This document shows positions 6,938-16,150 of a DNA stretch of 25,649 nucleotides, in pieces. The notes beneath the pieces were generated by a model that worked only from the letters and a program-made list of their open reading frames with translations, did no database searches and was not told where the DNA came from. Each line of letters begins with the position of its first letter. Positions within the stretch are counted from its first letter, which is position 1. The stretch is from Galactobacter sp. (GTDB taxonomy: Bacteria; Actinomycetota; Actinomycetes; Actinomycetales; Micrococcaceae): assembly GCA_022712075.1 (NCBI GenBank), contig JALAHE010000089.1, forward strand, positions 1-25,649, given 5' to 3'. The translations under genes and the position numbers were made by a program.

Positions 6938-8382
6938 GAGTCAAACCCCATTCCTACTGCATCCATGATCTTCAGGAAGGGCCCGCGCTTGCCCTCGTTA
7001 CGGTCGGCCTTCACCAGCGCGCGCGTCATCAGCTGGACTCCCACCCAGGCCACGGGCTCGGGCGGGAAGGGAAGCGGCTTCTTCTTGACCATCTTGAGCT
7101 CGGTCAGCTCGGTCTTCTGACCCGAGAGCAGATCCAGCATGACCTCGGCGCCGAAGCGCGTGGCGCCCACGCCCAGGCCCGTGAACCCGGCCACGGAGGC
7201 GACCTTGCCGCCCATCGCGGTGTCGAAGAACGCGAAGAAGCGGCTGCACGTGTCGATCGCGCCGCCCCACGCGTGGGAGAACTTGATGCCCTCCAGCTGC
7301 GGGAAGGTGCCGAGGAAGTGCGCGGCCAGCTTGCGGTATGTGGACTCGCCCGTTTCGTACTCGGGCTTCATGCTGCGCCCGAAGTGGTAAACGGCGTCCC
7401 AGCCGCCCCAGAGGATGCGCATGCGTCCCTCGGCGTCGCGCGTGGGCCGCGCGTAGTGGAAGCGGTTGGTCATGTCGGCCAGGCCCTGGAAGTTCTCCCA
7501 ACCGATGGCCTTCTCCTGCTCAGGCGTGAGCGGCTCGGTCATGAGCGCGTGGTCGTAGACCGGCACGGTGAAGAGGCGGTTGCGCTTCAGGAGCGAGGGG
7601 AAGACGTTGGTGCCGAGCGCCACGCGCCGCGCGTGCACGCGGCCCGTCGCGGCCGAGAGCACCACGGTCTCGCCCTCGTCCTTGATGTCGGTGACCTGGG
7701 TGTGCTCGTGGATCACCACGCCGAGCTCCAGGCACACGCGCCGCAGCTCCCAGGCCAGCTTGGCCGGGTTGACGATCGCGGTCTCGGCGCGGTCCCAGTA
7801 GCCCCCCGTGAAGAGCGGGGAGTCGATCTGCGCGCGCACCTGCTCGGCGTTCAGGAGGTCGGGGTCGTTCGGCCCGGAGGCCATCTCCTCGAGCCACTCG
7901 TCCTCGTGTTTCTCGAGGGCCACGCTGAGGGTGCCGACCTGCTGGAAGTCGCAGTCCATGTTGTAACGCTCAACGGTCGCGGCGATCTCGGCGAGGTTCT
8001 TGATGCCGAGCTCGGTGAGCTTCGCGTTCTCCTCCGGCAGGTGCTTCTCGCCGTTGGCCTCGCCGTGCACCAGCGAGGCGTCGCAGAAACCGCCGTTGCG
8101 CCCGGAGGCGGCCCAGCCGATGCGCTGACCCTCGAGGAGGATCACGCTGCGCTGCGGCTCGCGCTCCTTGGCGATGAGGGCGGTCCACAGGCCGCTGTAG
8201 CCGCCCCCGACCACCGCGAGGTCGGCGTGGGCCTCTCCCTCGAGCGCCGGCAGGGCGTCGGGGCGGTGCTCGTCGTCGAGCCAGTAGGCGAGGTGCTTGG
8301 CGCCCTCGAGCGCCGCGCTGACGGTGGCCTCGGGGGTCTCTTGCTCGATGCGCTCGTAGATCGTGAACTGGGGGTTGGACAT
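6934..8382 (-). CDS. FAD-dependent oxidoreductase of the DAO family, PuuB-like (probable gamma-glutamylputrescine or related amine oxidase)
   Basis: This flavoenzyme (482 residues) probably oxidises an amine such as gamma-glutamylputrescine, giving an aldehyde, ammonia and peroxide. The FAD-binding motif VVGGGYSGLWTA is at about residues 57-68, the acidic ribose contact E84 ends the second strand (ILLEGQ), and SGRNGGF at 93-99 is shared with PuuB. The late segment FPQLEGIKFSHAWGG and the C-terminal GFTGLGVGATRFGAE flavin block are also typical. I chose the ATG at 8382, with AAGGA upstream; longer forms read through non-coding hairpins. The promoter and a TetR-like palindrome lie at 8531-8560, and the cupin gene overlaps its stop. 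The neighbouring aminotransferase and Pot transporter support polyamine use. The exact substrate is not provable here. Confidence 0.88.
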   Translation of the reverse strand: MSNPQFTIYERIEQETPEATVSAALEGAKHLAYWLDDEHRPDALPALEGEAHADLAVVGGGYSGLWTALIAKEREPQRSVILLEGQRIGWAASGRNGGFCDASLVHGEANGEKHLPEENAKLTELGIKNLAEIAATVERYNMDCDFQQVGTLSVALEKHEDEWLEEMASGPNDPDLLNAEQVRAQIDSPLFTGGYWDRAETAIVNPAKLAWELRRVCLELGVVIHEHTQVTDIKDEGETVVLSAATGRVHARRVALGTNVFPSLLKRNRLFTVPVYDHALMTEPLTPEQEKAIGWENFQGLADMTNRFHYARPTRDAEGRMRILWGGWDAVYHFGRSMKPEYETGESTYRKLAAHFLGTFPQLEGIKFSHAWGGAIDTCSRFFAFFDTAMGGKVASVAGFTGLGVGATRFGAEVMLDLLSGQKTELTELKMVKKKPLPFPPEPVAWVGVQLMTRALVKADRNEGKRGPFLKIMDAVGMGFDS

Positions 8383-8530
8383 ATGAATCGCGTCCTTAGC
8401 GATGCTCCGGGTCCTGGCCCGGAGGGGCGTGCCGGGGTCGGTACCGCGGTGCCGCCCAAGGGGCGGCGGGCGGAACCCGGCGATAAAGCACGACGGCGCG
8501 TGGGCGGCGTCGTACGGTGCGTCACCGCCC
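8383..8530 (-). other. 5' untranslated region of the oxidase mRNA
   Basis: If the promoter at 8531-8560 is right, this is a leader of about 140 bases. It contains a 7-bp stem just before the ribosome-binding site (CTCCGGG at 8405-8411 with 8418-8424), a second stem (8452-8458 with 8462-8468) and one copy of the 13-base intergenic repeat. Whether it regulates translation is unknown. Confidence 0.4.
8488..8500 (-). repeat. Intergenic repeat word, copy 2
   Basis: The minus strand reads CGCGCCGTCGTGC, identical to the cores at 6449-6461 and 24152-24164. It lies in the oxidase leader. Confidence 0.6.
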
Positions 8531-8560
8531 AGCCTACCTACCAGTTGGTCGGTATGCCAA
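8531..8560 (-). promoter_or_regulatory. Oxidase promoter with an embedded TetR-type palindromic operator
   Basis: On the minus strand TTGGCA (8560-8555) and TAGGCT (8536-8531) form -35 and -10 boxes with an 18-bp spacer. The spacer and -10 are covered by a 20-bp palindrome, TACCTACCAGTTGGTCGGTA (8535-8554), with half-sites TACC-N-ACCA and TGGT-N-GGTA. That arrangement is typical of TetR-family operators, so a repressor is likely. No tetR gene is in the window. Confidence 0.65.
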
Positions 8561-8602
8561 GGGTGGCTGGCCCCGGGGCGTCCCGGGACCAGCCACCCTT
8601 GG
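8557..8602 (-). terminator. Long hairpin after the aminotransferase gene
   Basis: A perfect 14-bp stem (CCAAGGGTGGCTGG at 8557-8570 with 8589-8602), one mismatch, then a 6-bp CCCGGG stem and a 4-base loop. It starts 58 bases after the aminotransferase stop and just before the oxidase promoter, so it probably insulates the two units. It has no T tract. Confidence 0.65.
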
Positions 8603-8659
8603 GTGCTGGGGCCGCGCTGGGCAGCCTTCGCGTGTGCCTGAGCCGGCTCAGCGCATCGA

Positions 8660-10075
8660 TCAGATGTGGTTCGAGGCCTCGGTGAGGACGCCGCGAAGGA
8701 TCGACTCGATCTCATCGAACTCCGGCTGACCGATGGTCAGCGGCGGGGCCAGCTGGATGACCGGGTCGCCGCGGTCGTCGGCGCGGCAGTACAGGCCGGC
8801 GTCGTAGAGCGCGGTGGAGAGGAAGCCGCGCAGCAGGCGCTCCGACTCCTCGTCATTGAACGTCTCCTTGGTGGCCTTGTCCTTGACCAGCTCGATGCCG
8901 TAGAAGTAACCGGCGCCGCGGACGTCGCCCACGATCGGCAGGTCGAGCAGCTTCGAGAGCGTGGACTTGAACGCACCGGCGTTGTCCTTGACTCGCTGGT
9001 TCAGGTTCTCGCGCTCGAAGATGTCGAGGTTGGCCATCGCCACGGCGGCCGCGACGGGGTGACCGCCGAAGGTGTAGCCGTGGTAGAAGGTCGTGTCGCC
9101 CTTGGTGAAGGGCTCGAAGAGGCGATCCGAGGCGATCATGGCGCCGATCGGGGCGTAGCCCGAGGTCATGCCCTTGGCGCACGTGATGATGTCCGGCGTG
9201 TAGCCGAAGTCGGTGCACGCGAACATGGAGCCGATGCGGCCGAAGGCGCAGATGACCTCGTCGGAGACCAGGAGGACGTTGTACTCGTCGCAGATCTCGC
9301 GCACGCGCTGGAAGTAGCCGGGCGGCGGCGGGAAGCAGCCGCCGGAGTTCTGCACGGGCTCGAGGAAGACGGCGGCGACGGACTCGGCGCCCTCAAACTC
9401 GATCTGCTCGCGGATGCGCTCCGCTGCCCAGTAGCCGAACTCCTCCTCGGAGGCCGCGTGGGCCTCGGGGGCGCGGTAGAAGTTGGTGTTCGGGACGCGG
9501 AAGGTGCCGGGCACCAGCGGCTCGAACGGGGTCTTCATGCCGGGCAGCGAGGTGATGGCCAGGGCGCCCTGCGGGGTGCCGTGGTAGGCCAGCGCGCGGG
9601 AAATGACCTTGGTCTTGCCCGGCTGCCCCTGCAGCTTCCAGAACTGCTTGGCCAGCTTGAAGGCCGACTCGACGGCCTCGCCACCACCCGTGGTGAAGAA
9701 GACGCGGTTCAGGTCGCCCGGCGCGTTGTCGGCGAGGCGCTCGGCCAGGTCGATGGCCGGCTCGTGGGCGTAAGACCACAGCGGCATGAAGGGAAGCTTC
9801 TCCGCCTGCTTGGCCGCGGCCTCGGCGAGCTCCTGGCGGCCGTGGCCGACCTGGACCACAAAGAGGCCGGCCAGGCCGTCGATGTACTTCTTGCCCTGGT
9901 CGTCGAAGATGTGGTGGCCCTCGCCGCGAACGATCGTGGGGATCTTCGCGTTGTCGTTGACGATGTGCGAGTGGCGGGCCATGTGCATCCACAGGTGGTC
10001 GCGCGCGGCCTGCTGGCGAGGCGTCCCCTTGGGGGTCAGGCTCTCAGTCATGGTGTCTCCCGAATGAATTGTCAT
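8660..10075 (-). CDS. Class III PLP-dependent aminotransferase, probably acting on putrescine or another polyamine
   Basis: A fold-type I, class III transaminase of 471 residues that probably moves a terminal amino group to pyruvate or 2-oxoglutarate. Visible features are the N-terminal HLWMHMARHS, the PLP phosphate-binding TTGGGEAVESAFKLA, EPVQNSGGCFPPPPGY with the preceding helix, the cofactor aspartate in LVSDEVICAFGR, and the PLP lysine in CAKGMTSGY (codon 9175-9173, residue 301). The ATG at 10075 overlaps the Lrp stop as ATGA. An internal ATG at 10051 with GGGAGA five bases upstream is an equally plausible start. Context (PuuB-like oxidase, Pot transporter) favours a SpuC-like putrescine-pyruvate enzyme over GABA or beta-alanine transaminase, but substrate specificity cannot be read from sequence alone. 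Confidence 0.9.
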   Translation of the reverse strand: MTIHSGDTMTESLTPKGTPRQQAARDHLWMHMARHSHIVNDNAKIPTIVRGEGHHIFDDQGKKYIDGLAGLFVVQVGHGRQELAEAAAKQAEKLPFMPLWSYAHEPAIDLAERLADNAPGDLNRVFFTTGGGEAVESAFKLAKQFWKLQGQPGKTKVISRALAYHGTPQGALAITSLPGMKTPFEPLVPGTFRVPNTNFYRAPEAHAASEEEFGYWAAERIREQIEFEGAESVAAVFLEPVQNSGGCFPPPPGYFQRVREICDEYNVLLVSDEVICAFGRIGSMFACTDFGYTPDIITCAKGMTSGYAPIGAMIASDRLFEPFTKGDTTFYHGYTFGGHPVAAAVAMANLDIFERENLNQRVKDNAGAFKSTLSKLLDLPIVGDVRGAGYFYGIELVKDKATKETFNDEESERLLRGFLSTALYDAGLYCRADDRGDPVIQLAPPLTIGQPEFDEIESILRGVLTEASNHI

Positions 10076-10554
10076 CGTGTTCCCCAGTTGTATTCCTGCT
10101 TGCGCAGGGAGAGGTAGAGCAACGTCTCGGTGGATTCGACACCGTCGACGTCGCGGATGGCATTAACGATGCGGAGCAGGTCGTCGTCGCTAGCGGCAAC
10201 CACCTCCGCGAGAATGTCGTAGGAGCCGGCGACGACGACGCAGTAGTCGACCTCGGGCAGCTCTGACAAACGATCGGCCGCGGCGGACATGTCGCCGCGA
10301 GTGCGGATGCCGATCATCGCCTGGCGCTGGAATCCCAGCTGCACCGGGTCGGTGACGGCAACAACCTGCATCACGCGCGCCTCGATCAGGCGCTGGACGC
10401 GCGCTCGCGTGGCGGCCTCGCTCAGGCCAACGGCTTTGCCGATGGCGGCGTAGGAGCGACGGCCGTCTTCCTGCAGCTGTTCGATGATCGCCTTGTTCGT
10501 GGCATCCACGGCGGCGAGCTCGGAGCTGGAGTGCGACGCGGTCTGGTGGGGCAT
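10072..10554 (-). CDS. AsnC/Lrp-family transcriptional regulator
   Basis: A 160-residue regulator. The N-terminal winged helix-turn-helix (about residues 18-65) includes RRSYAAIGKAVGLSEAATRARVQRLIE. The C-terminal RAM ligand-binding domain runs MIGIRTRGDMSAAADRLSELPEVDYCVVVAGSYD and on to the end. The ATG at 10554 is preceded by AGGAGG eleven bases upstream. The gene overlaps the aminotransferase start (ATGA) and diverges from the potD genes, so it is the natural local regulator of both arms, with an amino acid or polyamine as possible effector. A 19-bp palindrome at 10612-10630 lies just upstream and is the best candidate binding site. Confidence 0.93.
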   Translation of the reverse strand: MPHQTASHSSSELAAVDATNKAIIEQLQEDGRRSYAAIGKAVGLSEAATRARVQRLIEARVMQVVAVTDPVQLGFQRQAMIGIRTRGDMSAAADRLSELPEVDYCVVVAGSYDILAEVVAASDDDLLRIVNAIRDVDGVESTETLLYLSLRKQEYNWGTR

Positions 10555-10603
10555 GCGGTTATCGACCTCCTGAGGCCCGTCTGGTGTGACGGGGACGACA
10601 CCG

Positions 10604-10630
10604 ACTCTAGCCACAAATGAATCAGTTGTG
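10604..10630 (-). promoter_or_regulatory. Lrp-gene promoter (-10) and 19-bp palindromic operator candidate
   Basis: TAGAGT on the minus strand (10609-10604) is a plausible -10 box for the Lrp gene. Directly upstream lies CACAAATGAATCAGTTGTG (10612-10630), where eight of nine base pairs across the centre are complementary. This spot, between -10 and -35 and facing the divergent potD genes, fits an autoregulatory AsnC/Lrp operator. No strong -35 box is visible. Confidence 0.55.
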
Positions 10631-10779
10631 TAGTCGGGTCTGGGCCGCTGATCTCGAATGTGCAATGAGAATTTAACGATGTTCCCTATTGTCATGTGAT
10701 CTACGTCTCTGCCATGATCGCTGTTCACCGGTCGGTGCATTCCTTCATGCCCCGGCCCCGGACGCGTAGGGAGCGTGAG

Positions 10780-12009
10780 ATGAGATCCCGTCGACCCGCA
10801 CCACCGCAGGACCCGCTGATCCGGGCCCTCGTCTCCGCCCAGCTCGCCCGCCCCAGCCGACGCTCCGTGCTTGCAGGCGCGGGCGCCGTCGGGCTTTCAG
10901 CCTTCCTTGCCGCCTGCGGCACCAAAGGCAGCGGGAGCAAGGTGCAGCTCACCCCGGCCCAGGACCTCTCTGCCTCCGTCAAGGAGCTCAGCTGGGCCAA
11001 CTGGACGCTGTACCTGGACGTGGACGACGACGGGAAGACCTACCCCTCCCTCGAGGAGTTCACGAAGCGCACCGGGGTCAAGGTCAACTACTCCGAGGAC
11101 ATCGACGGCAACGACACCTACTACGGCAAGGTGCAGGGCCAGCTCTCCCGCGGCCAGAACATCGGCCGCGACATCATCACCCTCACCGACTGGATGGCCG
11201 GGCGCATCATCCGCCAGGGCTGGGTGCAGGAGCTCAACCACCAGCTGCTGCCGCACGTGGACGCGAACATGCTTGAAAACCTCAAGAACGTGGACTTCGA
11301 CCCGGGCCGCAAGCATTCGGTCACGTGGCAGACGGGCTACGCGGGCATCTGCTGGAACAAGGCCAAGTACCCCAAGGGCCTGCGCACCGTCTCCGACCTC
11401 TGGGCCCCGGACCTCAAGGGCCGCGTCACCGCGCTGGACGAGATGCGAGACACCATGGGCCTGCTCATGCTGGATCAGGGCACGGACATCGCCTCCGCCG
11501 ATTGGGGAGACGAGCAGTTTGAGACCGCCCTCGACACCTTGAACAAGCAGGTGCAGAACGGCCAGATCCGCAAGGTCCAGGGCAACGCCTACAAGGAGGA
11601 CCTGATCTCCGGCGACGCGCTGGCCGGGATCGTGTGGTCCGGCGACATCACCCAGCTGAACTTTGAGCACGACGACCAGTGGGAATTCATCATCCCCGAG
11701 GCCGGCGGCACGCTCTGGAGCGACAACCTCATGGTGCCGATGGCCTCCCAGCAGCTCGGCAATGCCGAAAAGCTCATGGACTTCTACTACGAGCCGGAGA
11801 TCGCGGCCCAGGTGGCCGCGTACGTGAACTACATCTGCCCGGTCCAAGGCGCGCAGCAGGCCATGGAAAAGATCGACCCCGAACTCATGAACAACCCCCT
11901 GATTTTCCCCACCGAAGCTGACCTCAAGAAGGCGTTTGTCTTCCGGGCCCTGACCCCCGGCGAGGAAAGCGACTACACCGACAAATTCCAGACGGCGATC
12001 GGAGCCTGA
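10780..12009 (+). CDS. potD: Spermidine/putrescine ABC transporter substrate-binding lipoprotein, PotD-like, copy 1
   Basis: An extracytoplasmic binding protein (409 residues) that captures polyamine and presents it to PotB/PotC. The ATG at 10780 is set by AGGGAG six bases upstream; longer starts lack one. The N-terminus has a Tat signal (SRRSVLAGAGAVGL) followed by a lipobox (FLAAC, Cys46), so it is exported folded and lipid-anchored. The mature part is a periplasmic-binding fold, with WANWTLYLDVDDDG as first strand and conserved DIITLTDWM, TWQTGYAGI, LDEMRDTMG and YKEDLISGDALAGIVWSGD blocks. A second, similar gene starts six bases after its stop. It diverges from the Lrp regulator and heads the transporter operon. 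Confidence 0.93.
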   Translation: MRSRRPAPPQDPLIRALVSAQLARPSRRSVLAGAGAVGLSAFLAACGTKGSGSKVQLTPAQDLSASVKELSWANWTLYLDVDDDGKTYPSLEEFTKRTGVKVNYSEDIDGNDTYYGKVQGQLSRGQNIGRDIITLTDWMAGRIIRQGWVQELNHQLLPHVDANMLENLKNVDFDPGRKHSVTWQTGYAGICWNKAKYPKGLRTVSDLWAPDLKGRVTALDEMRDTMGLLMLDQGTDIASADWGDEQFETALDTLNKQVQNGQIRKVQGNAYKEDLISGDALAGIVWSGDITQLNFEHDDQWEFIIPEAGGTLWSDNLMVPMASQQLGNAEKLMDFYYEPEIAAQVAAYVNYICPVQGAQQAMEKIDPELMNNPLIFPTEADLKKAFVFRALTPGEESDYTDKFQTAIGA

Positions 12010-12015
12010 TTCTTC

Positions 12016-13236
12016 ATGTCCCCCCGCAGCACCCATCTGAGGGAACAGCGCCACAGGATGGCGCAGGCAGTGCAACAGGCCCAGCTGAGTCGGCGCGGAG
12101 TGCTCTCCGGCGCCGCGGGCCTGGCCATGCTCGGCCTGCTCTCCGCCTGCGGCACCAAGGGCATGGGCGGCGCCAAGCCCAGCCCGGCCGCCGACCGCTC
12201 GGCCGAGGAGGCGCTGGTGCGTTGGTCCAATTGGACCCTCTACCTCGACCTGGACGACGACGGCCGCACCCACCCCACGCTCGACGCCTTCCAGAAGGTT
12301 TCCGGGCTGAAAGCCACCTACACCGAGGACATCGACTCCAACGACACCTGGTACGGCAAGGTCCAGGGCCAGCTCTCGCGCGGCCAGGACATCGGCGCGG
12401 ACATCATCACGCCGAGCGACTGGATGTGCGAGCGCCTGATCCGCCAGGGCTACGTGCAAAAGCTCGACCACGCGAACATGCCGAACGTCGTTGCGAACAT
12501 GCTTCCCAAGCTCAAGGACATCCGCTGGGATCAGGGCCGCTACCGCTCCGTCACGTGGCAGACCGGCTTCACGGGGATCGTGTGGAACAAGAAGGCCTTC
12601 CCGCAGGGCCTGCGCAACGTCTCCGACCTCTGGGACCCGCGGCTCAAGGGCCGCGTCACGGTCCTCGACGAGATGCGAGACACCATGCCCATGCTGCTCC
12701 TCGACCAGGGGATCGACATCGCGGGCGACTGGACGCAGACGGACTTCGAGAACTCCATCGACGTCCTGGACAAGAACATCCGCAACGGCCAGATTCGCCA
12801 GGTGAAGGGCAACTCCTACAAGGAGGACCTCATCTCCGGCGACGTGGTCGCGGCCATGGCCTACTCCGGCGACATCACCCAGCTGAACTTCGAGAACGGC
12901 GACCAGTGGGAGTTCGCGCTCCCCGAGCGCAAGGGCCTGATCTGGTCCGACAACATGATGGTCCCGGTCGGCTCGCCGCATAAGGCCAACGCCGAGAAGC
13001 TCATGGACTACTACTACGATCCCGAGGTCGCGGCCGAGGTCGCCGCGTACGTGAATTACGTCTGCCCCGTGCTGGGCGCAGACGAGGCAATGAAGGAGAT
13101 CGACGAGGAGCTCGTCGAGGATCCCCTCATCTTCCCGACCGAGGAGTACTTGGCGCAGACCACGACGGAGCGCCAGCTCACCCTCGAAGAAGAGACCTTG
13201 TTCCAGAACCTGTTCCAGGAAGTGATTGGAAGCTGA
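12016..13236 (+). CDS. potD: Spermidine/putrescine ABC transporter substrate-binding lipoprotein, PotD-like, copy 2
   Basis: A close paralogue of the preceding gene (406 residues, roughly 60% identical by eye along the whole mature protein with few gaps). It keeps its own Tat motif (SRRGVLSGAAGL) and lipobox (LLSAC, Cys45), so it is also an exported lipoprotein. Shared blocks include EDIDSNDTWYGKVQGQLSRG, SVTWQTGFTGI, LDEMRDTMPML and SYKEDLISGD. The sequences differ around the likely ligand pocket (for example ITLTDWM versus ITPSDWM). The ATG at 12016 has GGAG eleven bases upstream, inside the end of copy 1; ATG 12058 is a weaker alternative. PotA starts one base after its stop. Confidence 0.93.
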   Translation: MSPRSTHLREQRHRMAQAVQQAQLSRRGVLSGAAGLAMLGLLSACGTKGMGGAKPSPAADRSAEEALVRWSNWTLYLDLDDDGRTHPTLDAFQKVSGLKATYTEDIDSNDTWYGKVQGQLSRGQDIGADIITPSDWMCERLIRQGYVQKLDHANMPNVVANMLPKLKDIRWDQGRYRSVTWQTGFTGIVWNKKAFPQGLRNVSDLWDPRLKGRVTVLDEMRDTMPMLLLDQGIDIAGDWTQTDFENSIDVLDKNIRNGQIRQVKGNSYKEDLISGDVVAAMAYSGDITQLNFENGDQWEFALPERKGLIWSDNMMVPVGSPHKANAEKLMDYYYDPEVAAEVAAYVNYVCPVLGADEAMKEIDEELVEDPLIFPTEEYLAQTTTERQLTLEEETLFQNLFQEVIGS

Positions 13237-13237
13237 C

Positions 13238-14391
<1,154 letters not shown>

Positions 14392-14395
<4 letters not shown>

Positions 14396-15327
14396 GCGCC
14401 CCCGCCGACCTGAAGCGGGCCGCCAAGAGGGCGGACCTGCGCAGCCCGGAGGAGATCCGGGCGGAGAAGAAGAAGGGGCGGATGGGCGCCTGGCTCATCC
14501 TGCCCGGCATGCTCTACATGGCGCTGTTCTTCGCGGCGCCCGTGGTGGTGCTGCTGAGCATGTCCCTCTTCGTGAAGCCGGAGGGCGCCGATCTCGGCGA
14601 GTTTGTCCCCGGCTGGAACTTCGGCACCTACGCCGAGGTGTGGGGCCGCTACTGGCCCGTGCTGCTGCGCTCCTTTGTGTTTGCGCTCATCGCGACCATC
14701 GCGGCGCTCATCATCGCCTTCCCCATGGCCTATCTCGTGGCGGTGCGCCTGCGCGGCAAGCCGCTGCTCAAGGGCATCCTGCTGGTCCTGCTCATCGCCC
14801 CCTTCTTCTCCTCCTTCATCCTGCGCACGCAGGCGTGGAAGCAGATCCTGGCGGACGAGGGCTGGATTGTGCAGACGCTCAAGGCCGTGGCGATCCTGCC
14901 CGCGGACGGCAGCCTCACGGCCACGCCGTTCGCGGTGATCTGCGGCCTGACGTACAACTTCCTGCCGTTCATGATGCTGCCGATCTACGCGAGCCTCGAG
15001 CGCCTCGACACCCGCCTCCTGGAGGCCTCGGGCGACCTCTACGCCTCCCCGGCGCAGACGTTCATGAAGGTCACGCTGCCGCAGTCGATGCCCGGCGTCT
15101 TCGCCGGCACGCTGCTCACGTTCATTCCAGCGGCCGGCGACTACGTCAACGCCGCGATCCTCGGCAACAACCGCGACACCAGCATGATTGGCCAGGTCAT
15201 CGACTCCCGCTTCTTCAAGGTGATCGACTACCCGGGCGCCGCGGCCCTGAGCTTCATCCTCATGGTCTGCATCCTGATCCTCGTGCTCATCTACATCCGG
15301 CGCTTCGGCACCAAGGACCTGTTCTAG
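14392..15327 (+). CDS. potB: Spermidine/putrescine ABC transporter permease, PotB-like
   Basis: One of two membrane subunits of the importer. The 311-residue protein has a charged cytoplasmic N-terminus (about residues 1-31), then six predicted membrane helices, the first being WLILPGMLYMALFFAAPVVV. The coupling (EAA) loop that docks on PotA is at about residues 211-229 (EASGDLYASPAQTFMKVTL). A long external loop follows helix 1, as in PotB relatives. Its ATG overlaps the potA stop (ATGA 14392-14395). PotC starts 13 bases after its stop. Confidence 0.95.
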
Positions 15328-15340
15328 GAAGGAGTCACCC

Positions 15341-16144
15341 ATGTACAACACCAAACTTGGCAAGTGGTTCATCCCCGTCGTGGGCGGGCTCGCCTTCGTG
15401 TACCTCCTGGTGCCGATCGTCTACATCTTCGTCTTCTCGTTCAACGACGGCGGCAAGTCGAACCTGCAGTGGAAGTCCTTCACGCTGGACAACTGGAAGA
15501 ACCCCTGCGGCGCCCCCGGCGCGTGCGAGTCGCTCGTCAACTCGCTCTCCGTCGGCGCCGTGGCGACCATCATCGCGACGGCACTGGGCACCGCGGTGGC
15601 GATCGGCCTGGTGCGCTACAAGTTCCGCTTCCGCTCCACGGCCGACCTGCTGATCATCCTGCCGCTCGCCACTCCCGAGGTGGTGCTTGGCGCCTCGCTC
15701 CTGGCGCAGTTCCTCAACCTCGGCTGGGACCTCGGCTACTGGACCGTGATCATCGCCCACGTGATGTTCTGCATGTCCTTCGTGATCGTCACAGTCCGCG
15801 CCCGCGTGGCCGGCCTCGACGACCGGCTCGAGGAGGCGGCCGCCGACCTCTACGCCGGCCCTGTCCAGCGCTTCTGGAAGATCACCTTCCCCATGCTGAT
15901 CCCGGGCATCGTGGCGGCTGCGCTGCTCTCCTTCGCCATGAGCTTCGACGACTTCATCATCACGAACTTCAACTCGGGCACGTTCTCCACGTTCCCCAAG
16001 TTCGTTTACGTCGCCGCGGCCCGCGGCATCCCGGCGCAGGCCAACGTGATCGGCTCGGCGATGTTCATCATCGCCCTGCTCATCGTGATCATCGGCCAGG
16101 TGGTCTCGTACCGCCGCAAGAAGGCGCTGGCCGCCCGCGGCTAG
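15341..16144 (+). CDS. potC: Spermidine/putrescine ABC transporter permease, PotC-like
   Basis: The second permease subunit (267 residues). It has a first helix FIPVVGGLAFVYLLVPIVYIFVF, a periplasmic loop with SFNDGGKSNLQWKSFTL typical of PotC, four or five further helices and the EAA coupling loop at about residues 165-183 (EAAADLYAGPVQRFWKITF). The FDDFIITNF segment is also characteristic of this subfamily. A strong GGAAGGAG lies before the ATG. It is the last gene of the potD1-potD2-potA-potB-potC unit; a composite hairpin element follows its TAG stop immediately. Confidence 0.95.
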   Translation: MYNTKLGKWFIPVVGGLAFVYLLVPIVYIFVFSFNDGGKSNLQWKSFTLDNWKNPCGAPGACESLVNSLSVGAVATIIATALGTAVAIGLVRYKFRFRSTADLLIILPLATPEVVLGASLLAQFLNLGWDLGYWTVIIAHVMFCMSFVIVTVRARVAGLDDRLEEAAADLYAGPVQRFWKITFPMLIPGIVAAALLSFAMSFDDFIITNFNSGTFSTFPKFVYVAAARGIPAQANVIGSAMFIIALLIVIIGQVVSYRRKKALAARG

Positions 16145-16150
16145 CTCTCC

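Noticed and set aside
10696..10779. Longer N-terminus for the first potD gene
   Set aside because: It would place a 28-residue extension before the Tat signal, without a ribosome-binding site; the ATG at 10780 has one.
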